DNA of 64,000 bases, taken from the NCBI RefSeq assembly GCF_014207185.1, contig NZ_JACHCP010000002.1, positions 496,001 through 560,000 on the forward strand, in the 5' to 3' direction. The stretch is from Rhodanobacter sp. A1T4 (GTDB lineage Bacteria > Pseudomonadota > Gammaproteobacteria > Xanthomonadales > Rhodanobacteraceae). Below are positions 10,822-26,364 of the stretch, piece by piece (the first letter of the stretch is position 1; every line of letters starts with the position of its first letter). Under the pieces are notes generated by a model. That model was not told where the DNA came from, searched no databases, and was given only the letters and a program-made list of their open reading frames with translations. The position numbers were made by a program, and so were the translations under genes.

Positions 10822-11115
10822 TCAGGCCTTGGCGGAAACGTCGATGGTCTGACCATCGGCAAGACGCACATAAGCCTTGCGCTTGCCCTGGCGGCTGCCA
10901 GCGCGCTGACGGAAAGCCTTGACCTTGCCCTTGGTGTTGACCAGGTTCACCTGCTTGACGGTGACGTCAAACAGCTTTTCCACGGCAACGCGGACGTCGG
11001 CCTTGGTTGCGGTAGGAGCAACCACGAATACGTACTGGTTGTGCTCGGCCAGACGGGCCGACTTCTCCGAGATGTGCGGAGCGCGCAGCGTATCGAGAAT
11101 GCGTTCGTTGTTCAT
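10822..11115 (-). CDS. rplW: 50S ribosomal protein L23
   Basis: L23 sits at the tunnel exit and docks trigger factor and SRP. The 97-residue product starts [20 protein letters not shown] and has the conserved end [15 protein letters not shown]. The ATG overlaps the rplD stop by four bases (ATGA) with GGAG eight bases upstream; a GTG three codons earlier is less likely. Confidence 0.96.
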   Translation of the reverse strand: MNNERILDTLRAPHISEKSARLAEHNQYVFVVAPTATKADVRVAVEKLFDVTVKQVNLVNTKGKVKAFRQRAGSRQGKRKAYVRLADGQTIDVSAKA

Positions 11116-11714
11116 GCCAGCCACTCCTCGATCTTCTTCACGGCGTCAACCGTCATCACCACATGATCCGAACCGACCAAGCTGACCGGGTTCAGCGCCA
11201 TCACGTCCAGCACATGGATGTACGGAATGTTGCGCGCGCCCAGGAACACGTTCTCCGAGGCATCTTCCGACACCAGCAGCACGCGTCCAGTCACTTCCAG
11301 CTCGGCCAGCTTGGCCACCATCGTGGTGGTCTTGGGGTTGTCGATGCCGAAGCTCTCGACCACTTTCAGACGACCGGCACGGTTGAGCTCGGCCAGGATC
11401 GAACGGATCGCAACGCGATACGCCTTGCGGTTGACCTTCTGCTCATAGCTACGTGGCTTGGCAGCAAACGTACGGCCACCGCCAACGAAGATCGGAGCGC
11501 GGTAATCGCCGTGGCGCGCACCGCCGCCCTTCTGCTTCTTGAATTTCTTGGTGGTACCGGACATCTCGCCGCGCGAAAGCTGCGACTGGGTACCGGCACG
11601 GCCAGCTGCCTGGTAGGCAACAACCACCTGATGGATCAGGGCCTGCTTGAACTCGGCACCGAACACTTCGTCCGATACGCTGAGCGGCTTTGCGCCAATA
11701 ACGTTAAGTTCCAT
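11112..11714 (-). CDS. rplD: 50S ribosomal protein L4
   Basis: The 200-residue product starts [20 protein letters not shown] and contains the L4 loop [20 protein letters not shown] that reaches the exit tunnel. In enterobacteria L4 also represses the S10 operon through its leader. A longer in-frame reading was rejected because this ATG follows GGAGTACGCC and matches the family start. Confidence 0.97.
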   Translation of the reverse strand: MELNVIGAKPLSVSDEVFGAEFKQALIHQVVVAYQAAGRAGTQSQLSRGEMSGTTKKFKKQKGGGARHGDYRAPIFVGGGRTFAAKPRSYEQKVNRKAYRVAIRSILAELNRAGRLKVVESFGIDNPKTTTMVAKLAELEVTGRVLLVSEDASENVFLGARNIPYIHVLDVMALNPVSLVGSDHVVMTVDAVKKIEEWLA

Positions 11715-11724
11715 GGCGTACTCC

Positions 11725-12366
11725 TCAGCTCTTCGTCGTCGGACGGATGATGACGTCGCCACCGGTTGCACCCGGTACCGCACCCTTCACCGCAATCAGA
11801 TGACGCTCGGCGTCGACCTTGATCACTTCCAGACCCTGCTGCGTACGGTTTACCGCACCCATGTGGCCGGACATTTTCTTGCCTGGAAACACGCGTCCTG
11901 GCGTCTGGCGCTGACCGATGGAGCCCGGAGCGCGATGCGACAGCGAGTTACCGTGGGTGGCGTCACCCATCTTGAAGTTCCAGCGCTTGATCGTGCCCTG
12001 GAAGCCCTTGCCTTTCGACACGCCGGCAACGTCTACGATCTGACCGACGGTGAAAACCTCGTCCGCCTTGATCTCGTTGCCCACGGCGTACTTGCCGAGA
12101 TCATCGGCAGACACGCGGAATTCCCACAAACCACGACCTGGCTCAACCTTGGCCGAGGCGTAATGACCTTTCAGCGGCTGCGTCAGCAGGTTTGCACGCT
12201 TGGTGCCAACCGCGACCTGGACAGCGCTGTAGCCATCGTTATCTTCCGTCTTCAACTGGGTCACCCGGTTCGGCGTCGCTTCAATCAGCGTCACCGGAAT
12301 CGAACGACCATCTTCAGTGAAGAGTCGGCTCATGCCGCATTTGCGGCCAACCAATCCGATACTCAT
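11725..12366 (-). CDS. rplC: 50S ribosomal protein L3
   Basis: The 213-residue product starts [20 protein letters not shown] and contains the L3 signature [20 protein letters not shown]; the glutamine-methylation region [20 protein letters not shown] follows. L3 is an early assembly protein near the peptidyl transferase centre. The start was set by family length; eight further in-frame codons upstream look non-coding. Confidence 0.97.
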   Translation of the reverse strand: MSIGLVGRKCGMSRLFTEDGRSIPVTLIEATPNRVTQLKTEDNDGYSAVQVAVGTKRANLLTQPLKGHYASAKVEPGRGLWEFRVSADDLGKYAVGNEIKADEVFTVGQIVDVAGVSKGKGFQGTIKRWNFKMGDATHGNSLSHRAPGSIGQRQTPGRVFPGKKMSGHMGAVNRTQQGLEVIKVDAERHLIAVKGAVPGATGGDVIIRPTTKS

Positions 12367-12386
12367 CTTCGTATCCTGTCTATCGC

Positions 12387-12698
12387 TCAACCGAGCTTGA
12401 TCTGAACATCGACGCCAGCGGCGAGATCAAGCTTCATGAGCGCGTCCACGGTTTTGTCGTTCGGGTCAACAATGTCCAGCACGCGCTTGTGAGTACGGGT
12501 TTCGTACTGGTCGCGTGCGTCTTTGTCGACGTGCGGAGACACCAGAATGGTGTAACGCTCGATCTTGGTCGGCAGTGGGATGGGGCCGAGAACCGTTGCG
12601 CCAGTGCGCTTGGCTGTCTCGACGATCTCGCTGGCTGAGCGGTCGATCAAACGATGATCGTACGCCTTCAATCGAATCCGAATCTTCTGGTTCGCCAT
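12387..12698 (-). CDS. rpsJ: 30S ribosomal protein S10 (NusE)
   Basis: The 103-residue product matches S10 and contains [20 protein letters not shown] and the loop [16 protein letters not shown]10 sits in the 30S head and, as NusE, joins antitermination complexes. It is the first gene of the S10 operon, with a leader of about 300 bases upstream. Confidence 0.98.
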   Translation of the reverse strand: MANQKIRIRLKAYDHRLIDRSASEIVETAKRTGATVLGPIPLPTKIERYTILVSPHVDKDARDQYETRTHKRVLDIVDPNDKTVDALMKLDLAAGVDVQIKLG

Positions 12699-13006
12699 AA
12701 CCGTGTCCTGTTGTCGAAAGAACGTAATGTGAAACGAAACGGCTTCTCACCATTTCGCACAACCCTTTACCTTTACCGCCACATCAAAAGTCGCGATTGC
12801 TCGTGACTTCAACTCAAAAACGCCAAGCGGACTCACTAGAGTCGCTAGGCGAAAACCTTGAAAATCAAGCAAAACAACGACCATCAGAGTCTCCCCTGCG
12901 ATCACGGTATTGCGAGGGCCATCCCGGCCTGCGAACTCGAAGCACATCCTGCGCCTCATTTCGCGGTGTACCCATCCCAGTAGCGAGATAAGCAAGTGAG
13001 CTACGG
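12699..13006 (-). other. Untranslated leader of the S10 operon
   Basis: About 300 bases separate the predicted promoter from the rpsJ start and contain no convincing gene; an 82-codon open frame inside has no family character. A long S10 leader carrying an L4-responsive attenuator is known from enterobacteria and related gammaproteobacteria. Whether this leader folds that way was not established by eye. Confidence 0.5.
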
Positions 13007-13035
13007 AGTATACCGGTAAATTTCCACTTAGTGAA
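13007..13035 (-). promoter_or_regulatory. Predicted sigma-70 promoter of the S10 operon
   Basis: On the minus strand TTCACT and TATACT are separated by 17 bases; they match the consensus at four and five of six positions. The site lies between the tuf 3' hairpins and the rpsJ leader, so it would start S10 operon transcription independently of the str operon. Confidence 0.6.
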
Positions 13036-13073
13036 GTGGTCCGGCAATAATTTTGTTACGTGCTTTTATTTCA

Positions 13074-13117
13074 GCCATCCTCCCTGATGGCAGAGCTAAG
13101 CCCGGCATCCATGCCGG
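13074..13117 (-). terminator. Paired hairpins after tuf copy 1
   Basis: Two short stems follow the tuf stop: CCGGCAT with ATGCCGG (13102 to 13117) and GCCATC with GATGGC (13074 to 13091). No strong T-run follows on the transcribed strand, so they may be 3' stabilisers or weak terminators. Both are conserved after tuf copy 2. Confidence 0.5.
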
Positions 13118-13135
13118 ACTCTTCATAAGTGCAGC

Positions 13136-14326
13136 TTACTTGAGAACTTTCGCCACGACACCCGCGCCGACGGTACGACCGCCTTCACGGATGGCGAAAC
13201 GCAGGCCTTCGTCCATCGCGATCGGGTGGATCAGGCTCACCACCATCTTCACGTTGTCACCCGGCATCACCATTTCCACGCCCTCGGGCAGCTCGCAAGC
13301 GCCGGTGACGTCGGTGGTACGGAAGTAAAACTGCGGACGGTAGCCCTTGAAGAACGGCGTATGACGGCCACCCTCGTCCTTCGACAGCACATACACCTCG
13401 GCCTCGAAGTCCGTGTGCGGGGTGATCGTGCCCGGCTTGGCCAATACCTGGCCGCGCTCGACGTCGTCACGCTTCAGGCCGCGCAGCAGCAGACCGGCGT
13501 TGTCGCCTGCCTGACCCTGATCCAGCAGCTTGCGGAACATTTCCACGCCGGTCACGGTGGTCTTCTGCGTGTTGCGGATACCGACCACTTCAATTTCGTC
13601 GCCGACCTTGATGATGCCGCGCTCGATACGGCCGGTCACCACGGTGCCGCGGCCGGAGATCGAGAACACGTCTTCGACCGGCATCAGGAACGGCTTGTCG
13701 ATCACGCGCACCGGCTCAGGGATGTAGCTGTCCAGCGCATCGACCAGCTTGATGATCGACGGCACGCCGATTTCGCTCTGATCACCTTCCAGCGCCAGCT
13801 TGGCCGAACCGTGGATCATCGGGGTGTCGTCGCCCGGGAAGTCGTACTTGGTCAGCAGCTCGCGCACTTCCATTTCGACCAGCTCGAGCAGCTCGGCGTC
13901 GTCGACCATGTCCGCCTTGTTCAGGTAGACCACGATGAACGGCACGCCCACCTGACGCGACAGCAGAATGTGCTCGCGCGTCTGCGGCATCGGGCCGTCA
14001 GCGGCCGAACACACCAGGATCGCACCGTCCATCTGCGCCGCACCCGTGATCATGTTCTTCACATAATCCGCATGGCCCGGGCAGTCGACGTGCGCGTAGT
14101 GACGCAGCGGCGACTCGTATTCCACGTGGGCGGTCGAGATCGTGATGCCACGTGCCTTCTCTTCCGGCGCCGCGTCAATCGCGTCATAGGCCTTGAACTC
14201 GCCACCGAAACGTTCTGCACCGACTTTCGTCAGCGCCGCCGTCAGCGTCGTCTTGCCGTGATCCACGTGACCAATCGTGCCGACGTTGACGTGCGGCTTG
14301 GTGCGTTCGAATTTACCCTTTGCCAT
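13136..14326 (-). CDS. tuf: Elongation factor Tu, copy 1
   Basis: EF-Tu delivers aminoacyl-tRNA to the ribosomal A site in a GTP-dependent cycle. The 396-residue product has the G1 motif [10 protein letters not shown]3 DCPGHADY and G4 NKADM, followed by the two beta-barrel domains ending [14 protein letters not shown]. It is the last gene of the str group (rpsL-rpsG-fusA-tuf). The protein is identical to that of copy 2, which indicates ongoing gene conversion. Confidence 0.98.
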   Translation of the reverse strand: MAKGKFERTKPHVNVGTIGHVDHGKTTLTAALTKVGAERFGGEFKAYDAIDAAPEEKARGITISTAHVEYESPLRHYAHVDCPGHADYVKNMITGAAQMDGAILVCSAADGPMPQTREHILLSRQVGVPFIVVYLNKADMVDDAELLELVEMEVRELLTKYDFPGDDTPMIHGSAKLALEGDQSEIGVPSIIKLVDALDSYIPEPVRVIDKPFLMPVEDVFSISGRGTVVTGRIERGIIKVGDEIEVVGIRNTQKTTVTGVEMFRKLLDQGQAGDNAGLLLRGLKRDDVERGQVLAKPGTITPHTDFEAEVYVLSKDEGGRHTPFFKGYRPQFYFRTTDVTGACELPEGVEMVMPGDNVKMVVSLIHPIAMDEGLRFAIREGGRTVGAGVVAKVLK

Positions 14327-14377
14327 GACCGAAAAACCTCTAATTTGAAAACACGGAACTTTTAAGAACGGAATTTT

Positions 14378-14403
14378 ATAAAAAGTACGGCCATGAATGG
14401 CCG
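14378..14403 (-). terminator. Hairpin with T-run between fusA and tuf
   Basis: On the transcribed strand CGGCCAT and ATGGCCG form a seven-base stem with a two-base centre, followed by TACTTTTTAT. This looks like a weak intrinsic terminator or attenuator that could lower or uncouple tuf expression relative to fusA. Confidence 0.5.
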
Positions 14404-14461
14404 CTTCTTGATCTTCGCATTCAAGGACGAATGCAAAAACGATGGTGCAAAAACTGAATCA

Positions 14462-16552
14462 TCAGGCCCGCTTCATGACCTGCTCGGCGATGTTGGTCGG
14501 CGCTTCGGCGTAGTGATCGAATTCCATGGTGTACGTGGCCCGCCCCTGGGTCTGCGAACGAAGACTCGTGGCGTAGCCAAACATCTCACCCAGCGGAACC
14601 GTTGCATTGATCACCTTGCCCGAGTTGGTGTCTTCGGATCCCTGCAAGACGCCACGACGGCGGCTCAGATCACCCATGACATCACCCATGTAATCCTCGG
14701 GTGTCACCACCTCGATCTTCATGACCGGCTCCAGCAAAACCGGACTGGCTTTGTGGAAACCTTCCTTGAAGCCCATCGAACCGGCAATCTTGAACGCCAT
14801 TTCGCTGGAATCGACCTCATGATACGAACCGTCAATCAGACGGATCTTGATGTCGACAACCGGAAAACCCGCTAGCGGACCGGAGGTCATCGCTTCCTGG
14901 ATACCCTTGTCGACAGCCGGGATGTATTCCTTCGGAATCACACCGCCGACGATTGCATTCTCGAACACATAGCCCTGCCCGCGTTCCTGCGGAACAATTT
15001 CCAGCACCACGTGGCCAAACTGGCCCTTGCCACCGGACTGGCGAATGAACTTGCCTTCCTGCTTGACCTGCTTGCGGATGGTCTCGCGATAGGCCACCTG
15101 TGGCTTGCCGACATTCGCCTCGACACCAAACTCGCGGCGCATGCGGTCGACCAGGATATCCAGATGCAACTCGCCCATGCCAGCGATGATGGTCTGGCCG
15201 GACTCCTCGTCAGTGCGCACGCGGAAGGATGGATCCTCCGACGCGAGGCGGCCCAACGCGATACCCATCTTCTCCTGGTCGGACTTGGTTCTCGGCTCAA
15301 CCGCCATCGCAATGACGGGTTCCGGAAAAACCATCCGCTCCAGCGTGATCAGATGATCCTGAGCACATAGCGTATCGCCGGTTGTTACATCTTTCAGGCC
15401 GACTGCTGCAGCGATGTCACCAGCGCAGACTTCCTTCAGTTCCTGACGCTCGTTCGCATGCATTTGCAGCAGGCGACCGATACGCTCTTTCTTGCTCTTG
15501 ATCGGGTTGTATACCGCATCGCCCGACTTCAGCACGCCCGAATAGACGCGAAAGAAGGTCAGCGACCCGACGAATGGATCCGTCATGATCTTGAATGCCA
15601 GTGCGGCAAACGGCTGGTCATCACCGGCGGTGCGGGTGATTTCCTGCTCGTCTTCGTCCAGACCCTTGACCGGCGGGCGATCGGCCGGCGAAGGGAGCAA
15701 CTGCACCACCGCGTCGAGCATGGCCTGCACGCCCTTGTTCTTGAACGCCGTACCGCAGAAAACCGGGATCAGCGTTGCTGCAAGGGTACCTGCGCGGATG
15801 CCGGCGAGAATGTCTTCCTCAGCCAGATCACCCTCTTCCAGGTACTTGTTCATCAGCTCTTCGGACGTTTCCGCCGCCGCCTCGACCATGAAGTTGCGCG
15901 CCTGGTCAGCAGCATCTTTCAGGTCGGCCGGGATTTCCCGATAATCGAACTTCATACCCTGGGACTCCATGTCCCAGATAACCGCTTTCATCTTGATCAG
16001 ATCGACAACGCCTTCGAACCCCTCTTCGGAGCCGATCGGCACCTGCATGGGCACCGGATTGGCACCTAGGCGGGATTTCAGCTGGCTGACCACGTTGTCG
16101 AAGTCGGCACCAGTGCGGTCCATCTTGTTGACGAACGCCAAGCGCGGCACCGAATACTTGTTGGCCTGACGCCAGACAGTCTCGGACTGCGGCTGCACAC
16201 CACCCACGGCGCACAACACAAAGACGGCGCCATCAAGAACGCGCAGGGATCGCTCAACTTCAATCGTGAAGTCAACGTGTCCCGGCGTATCGATGATGTT
16301 GAAACGATGCTCCGGCATGGAGCGATCCATGCCTTTCCAGAACGCCGTCGTTGCCGCCGACGTAATGGTGATGCCCCGCTCCTGCTCCTGCTCCATCCAA
16401 TCCATCGTTGCCGCACCATCATGCACTTCGCCAATCTTGTGACTGACACCGGTGTAGAACAGGATGCGCTCCGTTGTCGTGGTTTTCCCGGCATCAATGT
16501 GGGCCATGATGCCGAAATTACGATAACGGTCGATGGGAGTGGTGCGTGCCAC
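14462..16552 (-). CDS. fusA: Elongation factor G
   Basis: EF-G is the GTPase that drives translocation and, with RRF, ribosome recycling. The 696-residue product has G1 [13 protein letters not shown]3 DTPGHVDFT and G4 [10 protein letters not shown] in its N-terminal GTPase domain, then domains II to V with [20 protein letters not shown] in domain IV. Length is normal. It follows rpsG by 48 bases. Confidence 0.98.
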   Translation of the reverse strand: MARTTPIDRYRNFGIMAHIDAGKTTTTERILFYTGVSHKIGEVHDGAATMDWMEQEQERGITITSAATTAFWKGMDRSMPEHRFNIIDTPGHVDFTIEVERSLRVLDGAVFVLCAVGGVQPQSETVWRQANKYSVPRLAFVNKMDRTGADFDNVVSQLKSRLGANPVPMQVPIGSEEGFEGVVDLIKMKAVIWDMESQGMKFDYREIPADLKDAADQARNFMVEAAAETSEELMNKYLEEGDLAEEDILAGIRAGTLAATLIPVFCGTAFKNKGVQAMLDAVVQLLPSPADRPPVKGLDEDEQEITRTAGDDQPFAALAFKIMTDPFVGSLTFFRVYSGVLKSGDAVYNPIKSKKERIGRLLQMHANERQELKEVCAGDIAAAVGLKDVTTGDTLCAQDHLITLERMVFPEPVIAMAVEPRTKSDQEKMGIALGRLASEDPSFRVRTDEESGQTIIAGMGELHLDILVDRMRREFGVEANVGKPQVAYRETIRKQVKQEGKFIRQSGGKGQFGHVVLEIVPQERGQGYVFENAIVGGVIPKEYIPAVDKGIQEAMTSGPLAGFPVVDIKIRLIDGSYHEVDSSEMAFKIAGSMGFKEGFHKASPVLLEPVMKIEVVTPEDYMGDVMGDLSRRRGVLQGSEDTNSGKVINATVPLGEMFGYATSLRSQTQGRATYTMEFDHYAEAPTNIAEQVMKRA

Positions 16553-16600
16553 GGAGTTGACCTCAAAAAACCTGCAGCGTCTGCAGACGACCAGCAGCGC

Positions 16601-17068
16601 TTACCAGCGGTAGTGCGAGAACGCCTTGTTGGCTTCGGCCATACGATGCGTTTCTTCACGCTTCTTGGCAGCACCACCACGGCTTTCCGAGGCTTCCAGC
16701 AGCTCGGCAGCCAGCTTGCGCGGCATCGAGGTCTCGCCGCGCTTGCGCGCCGCGTCGATCACCCAACGCATCGCCAGCGCCATGCGGCGACCCGGACGAA
16801 CTTCGACCGGCACCTGGTACGTGGCACCACCGACGCGACGTGACTTCACCTCGACGGCAGGCGCGATGTTGTTCAGTGCTTTCTCGACCAGCGCTACCGG
16901 CTCGCCGTTCTTCTCACCAATGTGCTGCAGTGCGCCGTAGACGATGCTTTCGGCGACCGACTTCTTGCCGCTCTTCATCACCATGTTGATAAAACGGGCG
17001 ATGAGCTGGCTGCCGTGCTTGGGATCCGGCAGGATCAGACGGGCGGGATGTGAACCTTTACGCGACAT
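16601..17068 (-). CDS. rpsG: 30S ribosomal protein S7
   Basis: The 155-residue product has the S7 core ([20 protein letters not shown]) and the C-terminal helix [21 protein letters not shown]7 nucleates assembly of the 30S head and, in E. coli, represses the str operon. It lies 12 bases after rpsL. Confidence 0.98.
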   Translation of the reverse strand: MSRKGSHPARLILPDPKHGSQLIARFINMVMKSGKKSVAESIVYGALQHIGEKNGEPVALVEKALNNIAPAVEVKSRRVGGATYQVPVEVRPGRRMALAMRWVIDAARKRGETSMPRKLAAELLEASESRGGAAKKREETHRMAEANKAFSHYRW

Positions 17069-17080
17069 GTTTCTAGTCCT

Positions 17081-17455
17081 TTACTTTTTCGGGCGCTTGG
17101 CGCCGTACTTCGAACGCGATTGACGACGCTTGGTGACACCAGCGCAATCGAGGCTGCCGCGCACCGTGTGGTAGCGCACACCAGGCAGATCCTTGACGCG
17201 ACCGCCGCGGATCAGAACCACCGAGTGCTCTTGCAGGTTATGACCTTCACCACCGATGTAGCTGATGATTTCGAAGCCGTTGGTCAGGCGCACCTTGGCG
17301 ACCTTGCGCAAGGCCGAGTTCGGCTTTTTCGGGGTAGTTGTGTATACGCGCGTGCAGACGCCGCGACGCTGCGGGCTGCTCTGCAACGCCGGCGACCCAC
17401 TCTTGTAGGTCTTGGGGCTGCGGGATTTGCGCACCAATTGATTGACTGTCGTCAT
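17081..17455 (-). CDS. rpsL: 30S ribosomal protein S12
   Basis: S12 controls decoding accuracy at the A site. The 124-residue product starts [20 protein letters not shown] and has [20 protein letters not shown], whose lysine (the K42/43 site) is where streptomycin resistance changes arise in this family; the wild-type PKKPNS is present. An in-frame extension of 44 codons into the leader was rejected on family length. Confidence 0.97.
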   Translation of the reverse strand: MTTVNQLVRKSRSPKTYKSGSPALQSSPQRRGVCTRVYTTTPKKPNSALRKVAKVRLTNGFEIISYIGGEGHNLQEHSVVLIRGGRVKDLPGVRYHTVRGSLDCAGVTKRRQSRSKYGAKRPKK

Positions 17456-17480
17456 GCGAAGCTGATCCTGAAAACATAAA

Positions 17481-17506
17481 GGCAGCCCGAACAAGCTCGG
17501 TCTGCC
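17481..17506 (-). terminator. Hairpin in the rpsL leader, possible attenuator
   Basis: On the transcribed strand GGCAG and CTGCC, extended by CCGA/TCGG with one unpaired base on each side, enclose a six-base loop and are followed by TTTATGTTTT. It lies 26 bases before rpsL, so it could attenuate read-through from rpoC into the str genes or be a leader control element. Confidence 0.45.
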
Positions 17507-17578
17507 AAGAAGCGGAAATTTAACATGGGCAGGCCACCAGAGGCAACCAAGATACCCAGCCATCCATGACCCGAACAC

Positions 17579-17598
17579 GAGGCGCATCCATGCGCCTC
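17579..17598. repeat. Palindrome after rpoC with CATCCATG core
   Basis: Nine-base perfect arms GAGGCGCAT/ATGCGCCTC flank a CC centre, 36 bases after the rpoC stop. No T-run follows, so it may be a 3' end stabiliser rather than an intrinsic terminator. Its CATCCATG centre matches that of the tuf 3' hairpins. Confidence 0.55.
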
Positions 17599-17633
17599 AT
17601 TTCGTATTTCAGCGAGCAAGGCCTTGAGCAGGC

Positions 17634-20600
17634 TTACTCGGCACCATCATCATTACCGGCCGGAGCCTCGGCAAAGGATACGACCGGGGTGGAGCCGGAC
17701 AACGCGTCCAGTTCCGAATCGGTCAAACCGCCCTGGCGACGACGCGCTGCATGGTAAGCCAGGCCCGTTCCTGCCGGAATTAAGCGCCCGACAATAACAT
17801 TTTCCTTAAGGCCGCGCAAGGTGTCACGCGTACCGCGAACGGCTGCCTCGGTCAATACGCGGGTAGTCTCCTGGAACGAAGCGGCCGAGATGAACGACTC
17901 GGTGGCCAACGACGCCTTGGTGATACCCAGCAGCACCGACTGATACTCGGCCGGACGCTCACCCTTGGCGATCGCACGATCATTCTCGCCATTGATGCGC
18001 ACCCGCTCAACCTGCTCGCCACGCAGGTAATGGCTTTCGCCCGGCTCGACGATCTCGACCTTGCGCAGCATCTGGCGAATGATCGCTTCGATGTGCTTGT
18101 CGTTGATCTTCACGCCCTGCAGGCGATACACGTCCTGAATTTCCTTGACCAGGTACGAAGCCAGCGGCTCCACACCCAGCAGGCGCAGGATGTCATGCGG
18201 GCTTGGCTCGCCGTCGACAACGGTTTCGCCCTTCTCGACATGCTCACCTTCAAACACGATGACCTGACGCCACTTGGGAATCAGCTCCTCGTGCTCGTTG
18301 CCGTCGACGTCCTTGATGATCAGACGCTGCTTGCCCTTGGTGTCCTTGCCGAAGCTGATGATTCCCGAACGCTCCGCGAGGATCGCCGGCTCCTTCGGCT
18401 TGCGCGCTTCGAACAAGTCGGCCACGCGCGGCAGACCACCGGTGATGTCGCGGGTCTTGGAAGTTTCCTGCGGGATACGTGCCACCACGTCGCCCACGCC
18501 CACTTCCGCACCGTTCTGGATCGACACGATGGCACCGGCCGGCAGGAAGTACTGCGCGGCGATGTCCGTACCCGGCAGCTTGAGCTCGCGGCCCTTGCTG
18601 TCTTCCAGGCGCACGATCGGGCGCAGATCCTTCGCCTGCGCACCGCGACGCTTCGGATCGGTGACCACCGCCGACTCCAGGCCGGTCAGGTCGTCGGTCT
18701 GGCTCTGCACGGTGACGCCATCGAGGAAGTCGATGAAGCGCACCACACCGGCCACTTCCGTGACGATCGGATGGGTATGCGGATCCCAGTTGGCAACGGT
18801 CTGGCCCGGCTTGACCGGCGCACCGTCCTTGACCGCGATGATGGCGCCGTACGGCACCTTGTAGCGCTCGCGTTCACGGCCGCTGGTGTCGATCACGCTC
18901 AGCTCTCCTGAACGCGACACGGCCACCAGATGGCCCTGCTTGTGCTGCACGGACTTGAGGTTGTTGAACTTCAGCGAGCCGGTGGTCTTCACCGTCACGT
19001 TGTCCACCGCCGCTGCACGCGAAGCCGCGCCGCCGATGTGGAACGTACGCATGGTCAGCTGGGTACCGGGCTCGCCGATCGACTGCGCGGCAACCACGCC
19101 CACGGCTTCACCCATGTTGACCAGGTGACCACGGGCCAGATCGCGGCCATAGCAGAATTTGCAGACACCGTGCGCCGCGGCGCAGGTGATCGGCGAACGG
19201 ACCTTGATGATCTGTACGCCAGCCTTGTCCAGCTTCTCGACCAGTGCCTCGTTGAGCAGCGTGTCGCGGGTAACGATCGGCTGATCGTCGTCGCCGGGGC
19301 CGTAGACGTCCTCGACCACGACGCGGCCCAGCACGCGCTCGCGCAGCGGCTCGACCACATCGCCGCCTTCGACGATCGGCTGCATGATCACACCGTTCTC
19401 GGTGCCGCAGTCGTCCATCGTGATGACCACGTCCTGCGCCACGTCGACGAGACGACGGGTCAGGTAGCCGGAGTTCGCCGTCTTCAACGCCGTATCCGCG
19501 AGGCCCTTACGAGCACCGTGGGTGGAGTTGAAGTACTGCAGCACGTTCAGGCCTTCGCGGAAGTTCGCCTTGATCGGCGTCTCGATGATCGAGCCATCGG
19601 GACGGGCCATCAGACCGCGCATACCAGCCAGCTGACGAATCTGCGCCACGGAACCACGGGCGCCGGAGTCGGCCATGATGTACAGCGAGTTCATCGACTT
19701 CTGATTGACCGTCTTGCCGTCGACGTCCTTGACCTTTTCGGTACCAATGCCGTCGATCATGGCCTTCGCCACCAGCTCACTGGTGCGGGACCAGATGTCG
19801 ACCACCTTGTTGTAGCGCTCGCCGGCCGTGACCAGACCCGACTGATACTGCTGCTGGATCTCGACCACTTCCTTCTCGGCTTCTTCCAGGATCGGCTTCT
19901 TCTCGTCCGGAATCAGCATGTCGTCGATGCCGATGGAGATACCGGCACGCGTAGCGAAACGGAAGCCGGTGTACATCAGCTTGTCGGCGAACACGACCGT
20001 TTCCTTCAAGCCCAGCAAACGATAGCTGGAGTTGATCAGACGCGAGATCGCTTTCTTGGTCAGCTCGGTATTGGCCAGCTCGAAGGGCAGACCCTCGGGC
20101 AGAATCTCGGCCAGCAGCGCGCGGCCGACGGTGGTGTCGACGATCTTGGTTTCGTTGGTGCGGGTGCCGTCCTCGGCAATGTTCACCAGTTTCAGGCGAA
20201 CCTTGACCTTGGCGTGCAATTCAACGGCACGGTTATCGTAGGCGCGGCGCACTTCGGCGATGCCGGAGAACACCATACCGCCGCCCTTGACGTTGATCAG
20301 CTCGCGGGTCATGTAATACAGACCCAGCACCACGTCCTGGGTCGGCACGATGATCGGCTCACCGTTGGCAGGGCTGAGGATGTTGTTGGACGACATCATC
20401 AGCGCGCGCGCTTCGAGCTGTGCCTCGATCGACAACGGCACGTGCACGGCCATTTGATCGCCGTCGAAGTCGGCGTTGAATGCGGTACAGACCAGCGGAT
20501 GCAGCTGGATGGCCTTGCCTTCAATCAGCTTCGGCTCGAACGCCTGGATGCCCAGACGATGCAGGGTCGGCGCGCGGTTCAGCAGCACCGGATGCTCGCG

Positions 20601-21848
20601 GATCACCTCTTCCAGGATGTCCCACACCTGCGCTTCTTCGCGCTCGACCAGCTTCTTGGCCGCCTTGATGGTGGTGGCTTCGCCACGCGCCTGCAGCTTG
20701 GCGAAGATGAAGGGCTTGAACAACTCAAGCGCCATCTTCTTCGGCAGACCGCACTGATGTAGACGCAAGGTCGGACCGACCACGATCACCGAACGACCGG
20801 AGTAGTCCACGCGTTTGCCGAGCAGGTTCTGACGGAACCGGCCCTGCTTGCCCTTGATCATGTCGGCCAGCGACTTCAGTGCACGCTTGTTGGTGCCGGT
20901 GATGGCACGACCCCGACGACCGTTGTCGAGCAGCGCATCGACCGATTCCTGCAGCATGCGCTTTTCATTGCGCACGATGATGTCCGGCGCATTGAGTTCG
21001 AGCAGACGCTTCAGGCGGTTGTTGCGGTTGATCACGCGACGGTACAGATCGTTCAGATCGGATGTCGCAAAGCGGCCACCGTCCAGTGGCACCAGCGGAC
21101 GCAGGTCCGGCGGCAGCACGGGCAGCACGGTCAGCACCATCCACTCCGGCTTGTTGCCGGATTCCAGGAACGCCTCGATCAGCTTGACGCGCTTGGTCAG
21201 CCGCTTCAGCTTGGTCTCGGAATTGGTGGAGGTGATCTCTTCCTTCAGGCGGATGACTTCGCCCGGCAGGTCGAGCGACTTCAGCAGGTGGAAGACGGCC
21301 TCGGCACCCATGCGGGCATCGAACTCGTCGCCGTGCTCTTCGGTCGCTTCCAGGTACTGGTCTTCACTGAGCAGCTGGCCGCGCTCGAGCGCCGTCATGC
21401 CCGGATCGATCACCACGAAGGCTTCGAAGTACAGGATGCGCTCGATGTCACGCAGGGTCATGTCCAGCATCAGGCCGATGCGCGACGGCAGCGACTTGAG
21501 GAACCAGATGTGCGCGGTTGGGCTGGCCAGCTCGATGTGGCCCATGCGCTCGCGACGCACCTTGGCCAGCGTCACTTCCGTGCCGCACTTCTCGCAGACC
21601 ACACCACGATGCTTCATGCGCTTGTACTTACCGCACAGGCACTCGTAGTCCTTCACCGGTCCGAAGATGGCGGCGCAGAACAGGCCGTCACGCTCGGGCT
21701 TGAAGGTGCGGTAGTTGATGGTTTCCGGCTTTTTGACTTCGCCGAATGACCACGAACGGATCAGCTCAGGCGACGCCAGCGCGATTTTGATTGCATCAAA
21801 ATCCGGTGTGGCGCGCTGCTGATTGAACAGATTGAGCAGGTCTTTCAT
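17634..21848 (-). CDS. rpoC: DNA-directed RNA polymerase beta' subunit
   Basis: The 1404-residue product matches gammaproteobacterial beta' (E. coli 1407). The N-terminal zinc site is visible as Cys70, Cys72, Cys85 and Cys88. The catalytic motif [12 protein letters not shown] holds the three aspartates that bind the active-site magnesium. The second zinc site appears around [16 protein letters not shown]. It is 25 bases after rpoB and forms the catalytic core with beta and alpha. Confidence 0.99.
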   Translation of the reverse strand: MKDLLNLFNQQRATPDFDAIKIALASPELIRSWSFGEVKKPETINYRTFKPERDGLFCAAIFGPVKDYECLCGKYKRMKHRGVVCEKCGTEVTLAKVRRERMGHIELASPTAHIWFLKSLPSRIGLMLDMTLRDIERILYFEAFVVIDPGMTALERGQLLSEDQYLEATEEHGDEFDARMGAEAVFHLLKSLDLPGEVIRLKEEITSTNSETKLKRLTKRVKLIEAFLESGNKPEWMVLTVLPVLPPDLRPLVPLDGGRFATSDLNDLYRRVINRNNRLKRLLELNAPDIIVRNEKRMLQESVDALLDNGRRGRAITGTNKRALKSLADMIKGKQGRFRQNLLGKRVDYSGRSVIVVGPTLRLHQCGLPKKMALELFKPFIFAKLQARGEATTIKAAKKLVEREEAQVWDILEEVIREHPVLLNRAPTLHRLGIQAFEPKLIEGKAIQLHPLVCTAFNADFDGDQMAVHVPLSIEAQLEARALMMSSNNILSPANGEPIIVPTQDVVLGLYYMTRELINVKGGGMVFSGIAEVRRAYDNRAVELHAKVKVRLKLVNIAEDGTRTNETKIVDTTVGRALLAEILPEGLPFELANTELTKKAISRLINSSYRLLGLKETVVFADKLMYTGFRFATRAGISIGIDDMLIPDEKKPILEEAEKEVVEIQQQYQSGLVTAGERYNKVVDIWSRTSELVAKAMIDGIGTEKVKDVDGKTVNQKSMNSLYIMADSGARGSVAQIRQLAGMRGLMARPDGSIIETPIKANFREGLNVLQYFNSTHGARKGLADTALKTANSGYLTRRLVDVAQDVVITMDDCGTENGVIMQPIVEGGDVVEPLRERVLGRVVVEDVYGPGDDDQPIVTRDTLLNEALVEKLDKAGVQIIKVRSPITCAAAHGVCKFCYGRDLARGHLVNMGEAVGVVAAQSIGEPGTQLTMRTFHIGGAASRAAAVDNVTVKTTGSLKFNNLKSVQHKQGHLVAVSRSGELSVIDTSGRERERYKVPYGAIIAVKDGAPVKPGQTVANWDPHTHPIVTEVAGVVRFIDFLDGVTVQSQTDDLTGLESAVVTDPKRRGAQAKDLRPIVRLEDSKGRELKLPGTDIAAQYFLPAGAIVSIQNGAEVGVGDVVARIPQETSKTRDITGGLPRVADLFEARKPKEPAILAERSGIISFGKDTKGKQRLIIKDVDGNEHEELIPKWRQVIVFEGEHVEKGETVVDGEPSPHDILRLLGVEPLASYLVKEIQDVYRLQGVKINDKHIEAIIRQMLRKVEIVEPGESHYLRGEQVERVRINGENDRAIAKGERPAEYQSVLLGITKASLATESFISAASFQETTRVLTEAAVRGTRDTLRGLKENVIVGRLIPAGTGLAYHAARRRQGGLTDSELDALSGSTPVVSFAEAPAGNDDGAE

Positions 21849-21873
21849 TGCTTGGCTCCTGTATGCGCGCGGG

Positions 21874-26034
<4,161 letters not shown>

Positions 26035-26364
26035 GATCGGGAGCGCCTCGGTTCGCAGTGACGCCGGTGGTGCACACACCGGCTAAATGGTAAGAACTGT
26101 GGATGCCGCTAGTGACCGGAAAACGATGACTTGTCAGCCGGCACGTCAAAAGGCATGAATCAAAGATCGCGACTGAAGCTGTCGATCTCTCAGTGCTGAC
26201 TTCTGACGGTATTACTGGTGATTCTTGACGCTTACGCGTTGGTGCCTGAACACGGTTTCGATGCCACAGACTCGGTGAAGTTCACCGTTAACAGGCAAAG
26301 CCCGGGGGCTTTCGCCCCCAGGCTTGCTTGACGTCAAGTCGAACTATCGGCGCGCAAACGCCGA
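26035..26364 (-). other. rplL-rpoB intergenic region
   Basis: This 330-base stretch has no gene. It holds a strong GAAA-loop hairpin just after rplL and a second stem, GCCGGTG/CACCGGC at 26063 to 26083, about 30 bases before rpoB. In E. coli the equivalent interval contains an attenuator and an RNase III processing site that set the ratio of L7/L12 to polymerase. Confidence 0.6.
26298..26325 (-). terminator. GAAA-loop hairpin after rplL (attenuator candidate)
   Basis: On the transcribed strand AAGCC and GGGGGC pair with GCCCCC and GGCTT around a GAAA tetraloop, with one mismatch. The tail is TTGCCTG rather than a long T-run, so partial termination or RNA processing is more likely than complete termination. 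Position fits the rplL-rpoB attenuator of E. coli. Confidence 0.65.

Larger units (their letters stand above)
13068..14327. repeat. 1260-base direct repeat, copy 1 (tuf plus 3' hairpins)
   Basis: This segment is repeated 17,137 bases downstream in the same orientation. The match covers all of tuf, the base before its start codon, and 68 bases after its stop, with one difference noticed (C at 13101, T in the other copy). Within the 3' flank are two hairpins, GCCATC/GATGGC and CCGGCAT/ATGCCGG. Identity of the coding part rests on identical translations and visual comparison. Confidence 0.93.

Noticed and set aside
12747..12995. An 82-codon minus-strand frame in the S10 leader
   Set aside because: It has no family match, no good ribosome site and lies in a region expected to be an untranslated regulatory leader.
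13226..14365. A 379-codon plus-strand frame opposite tuf, repeated at 30363 to 31472
   Set aside because: It appears twice only because tuf is duplicated. Its composition is that of an antisense shadow and no start signal was seen.
18930..20762. A 610-codon open frame on the plus strand opposite rpoC
   Set aside because: It is the antisense shadow of a highly biased GC-rich gene; the translation is rich in His, Gln, Asp and Arg with no family character. The same holds for the 749-codon frame opposite rpoB (22174 to 24423).
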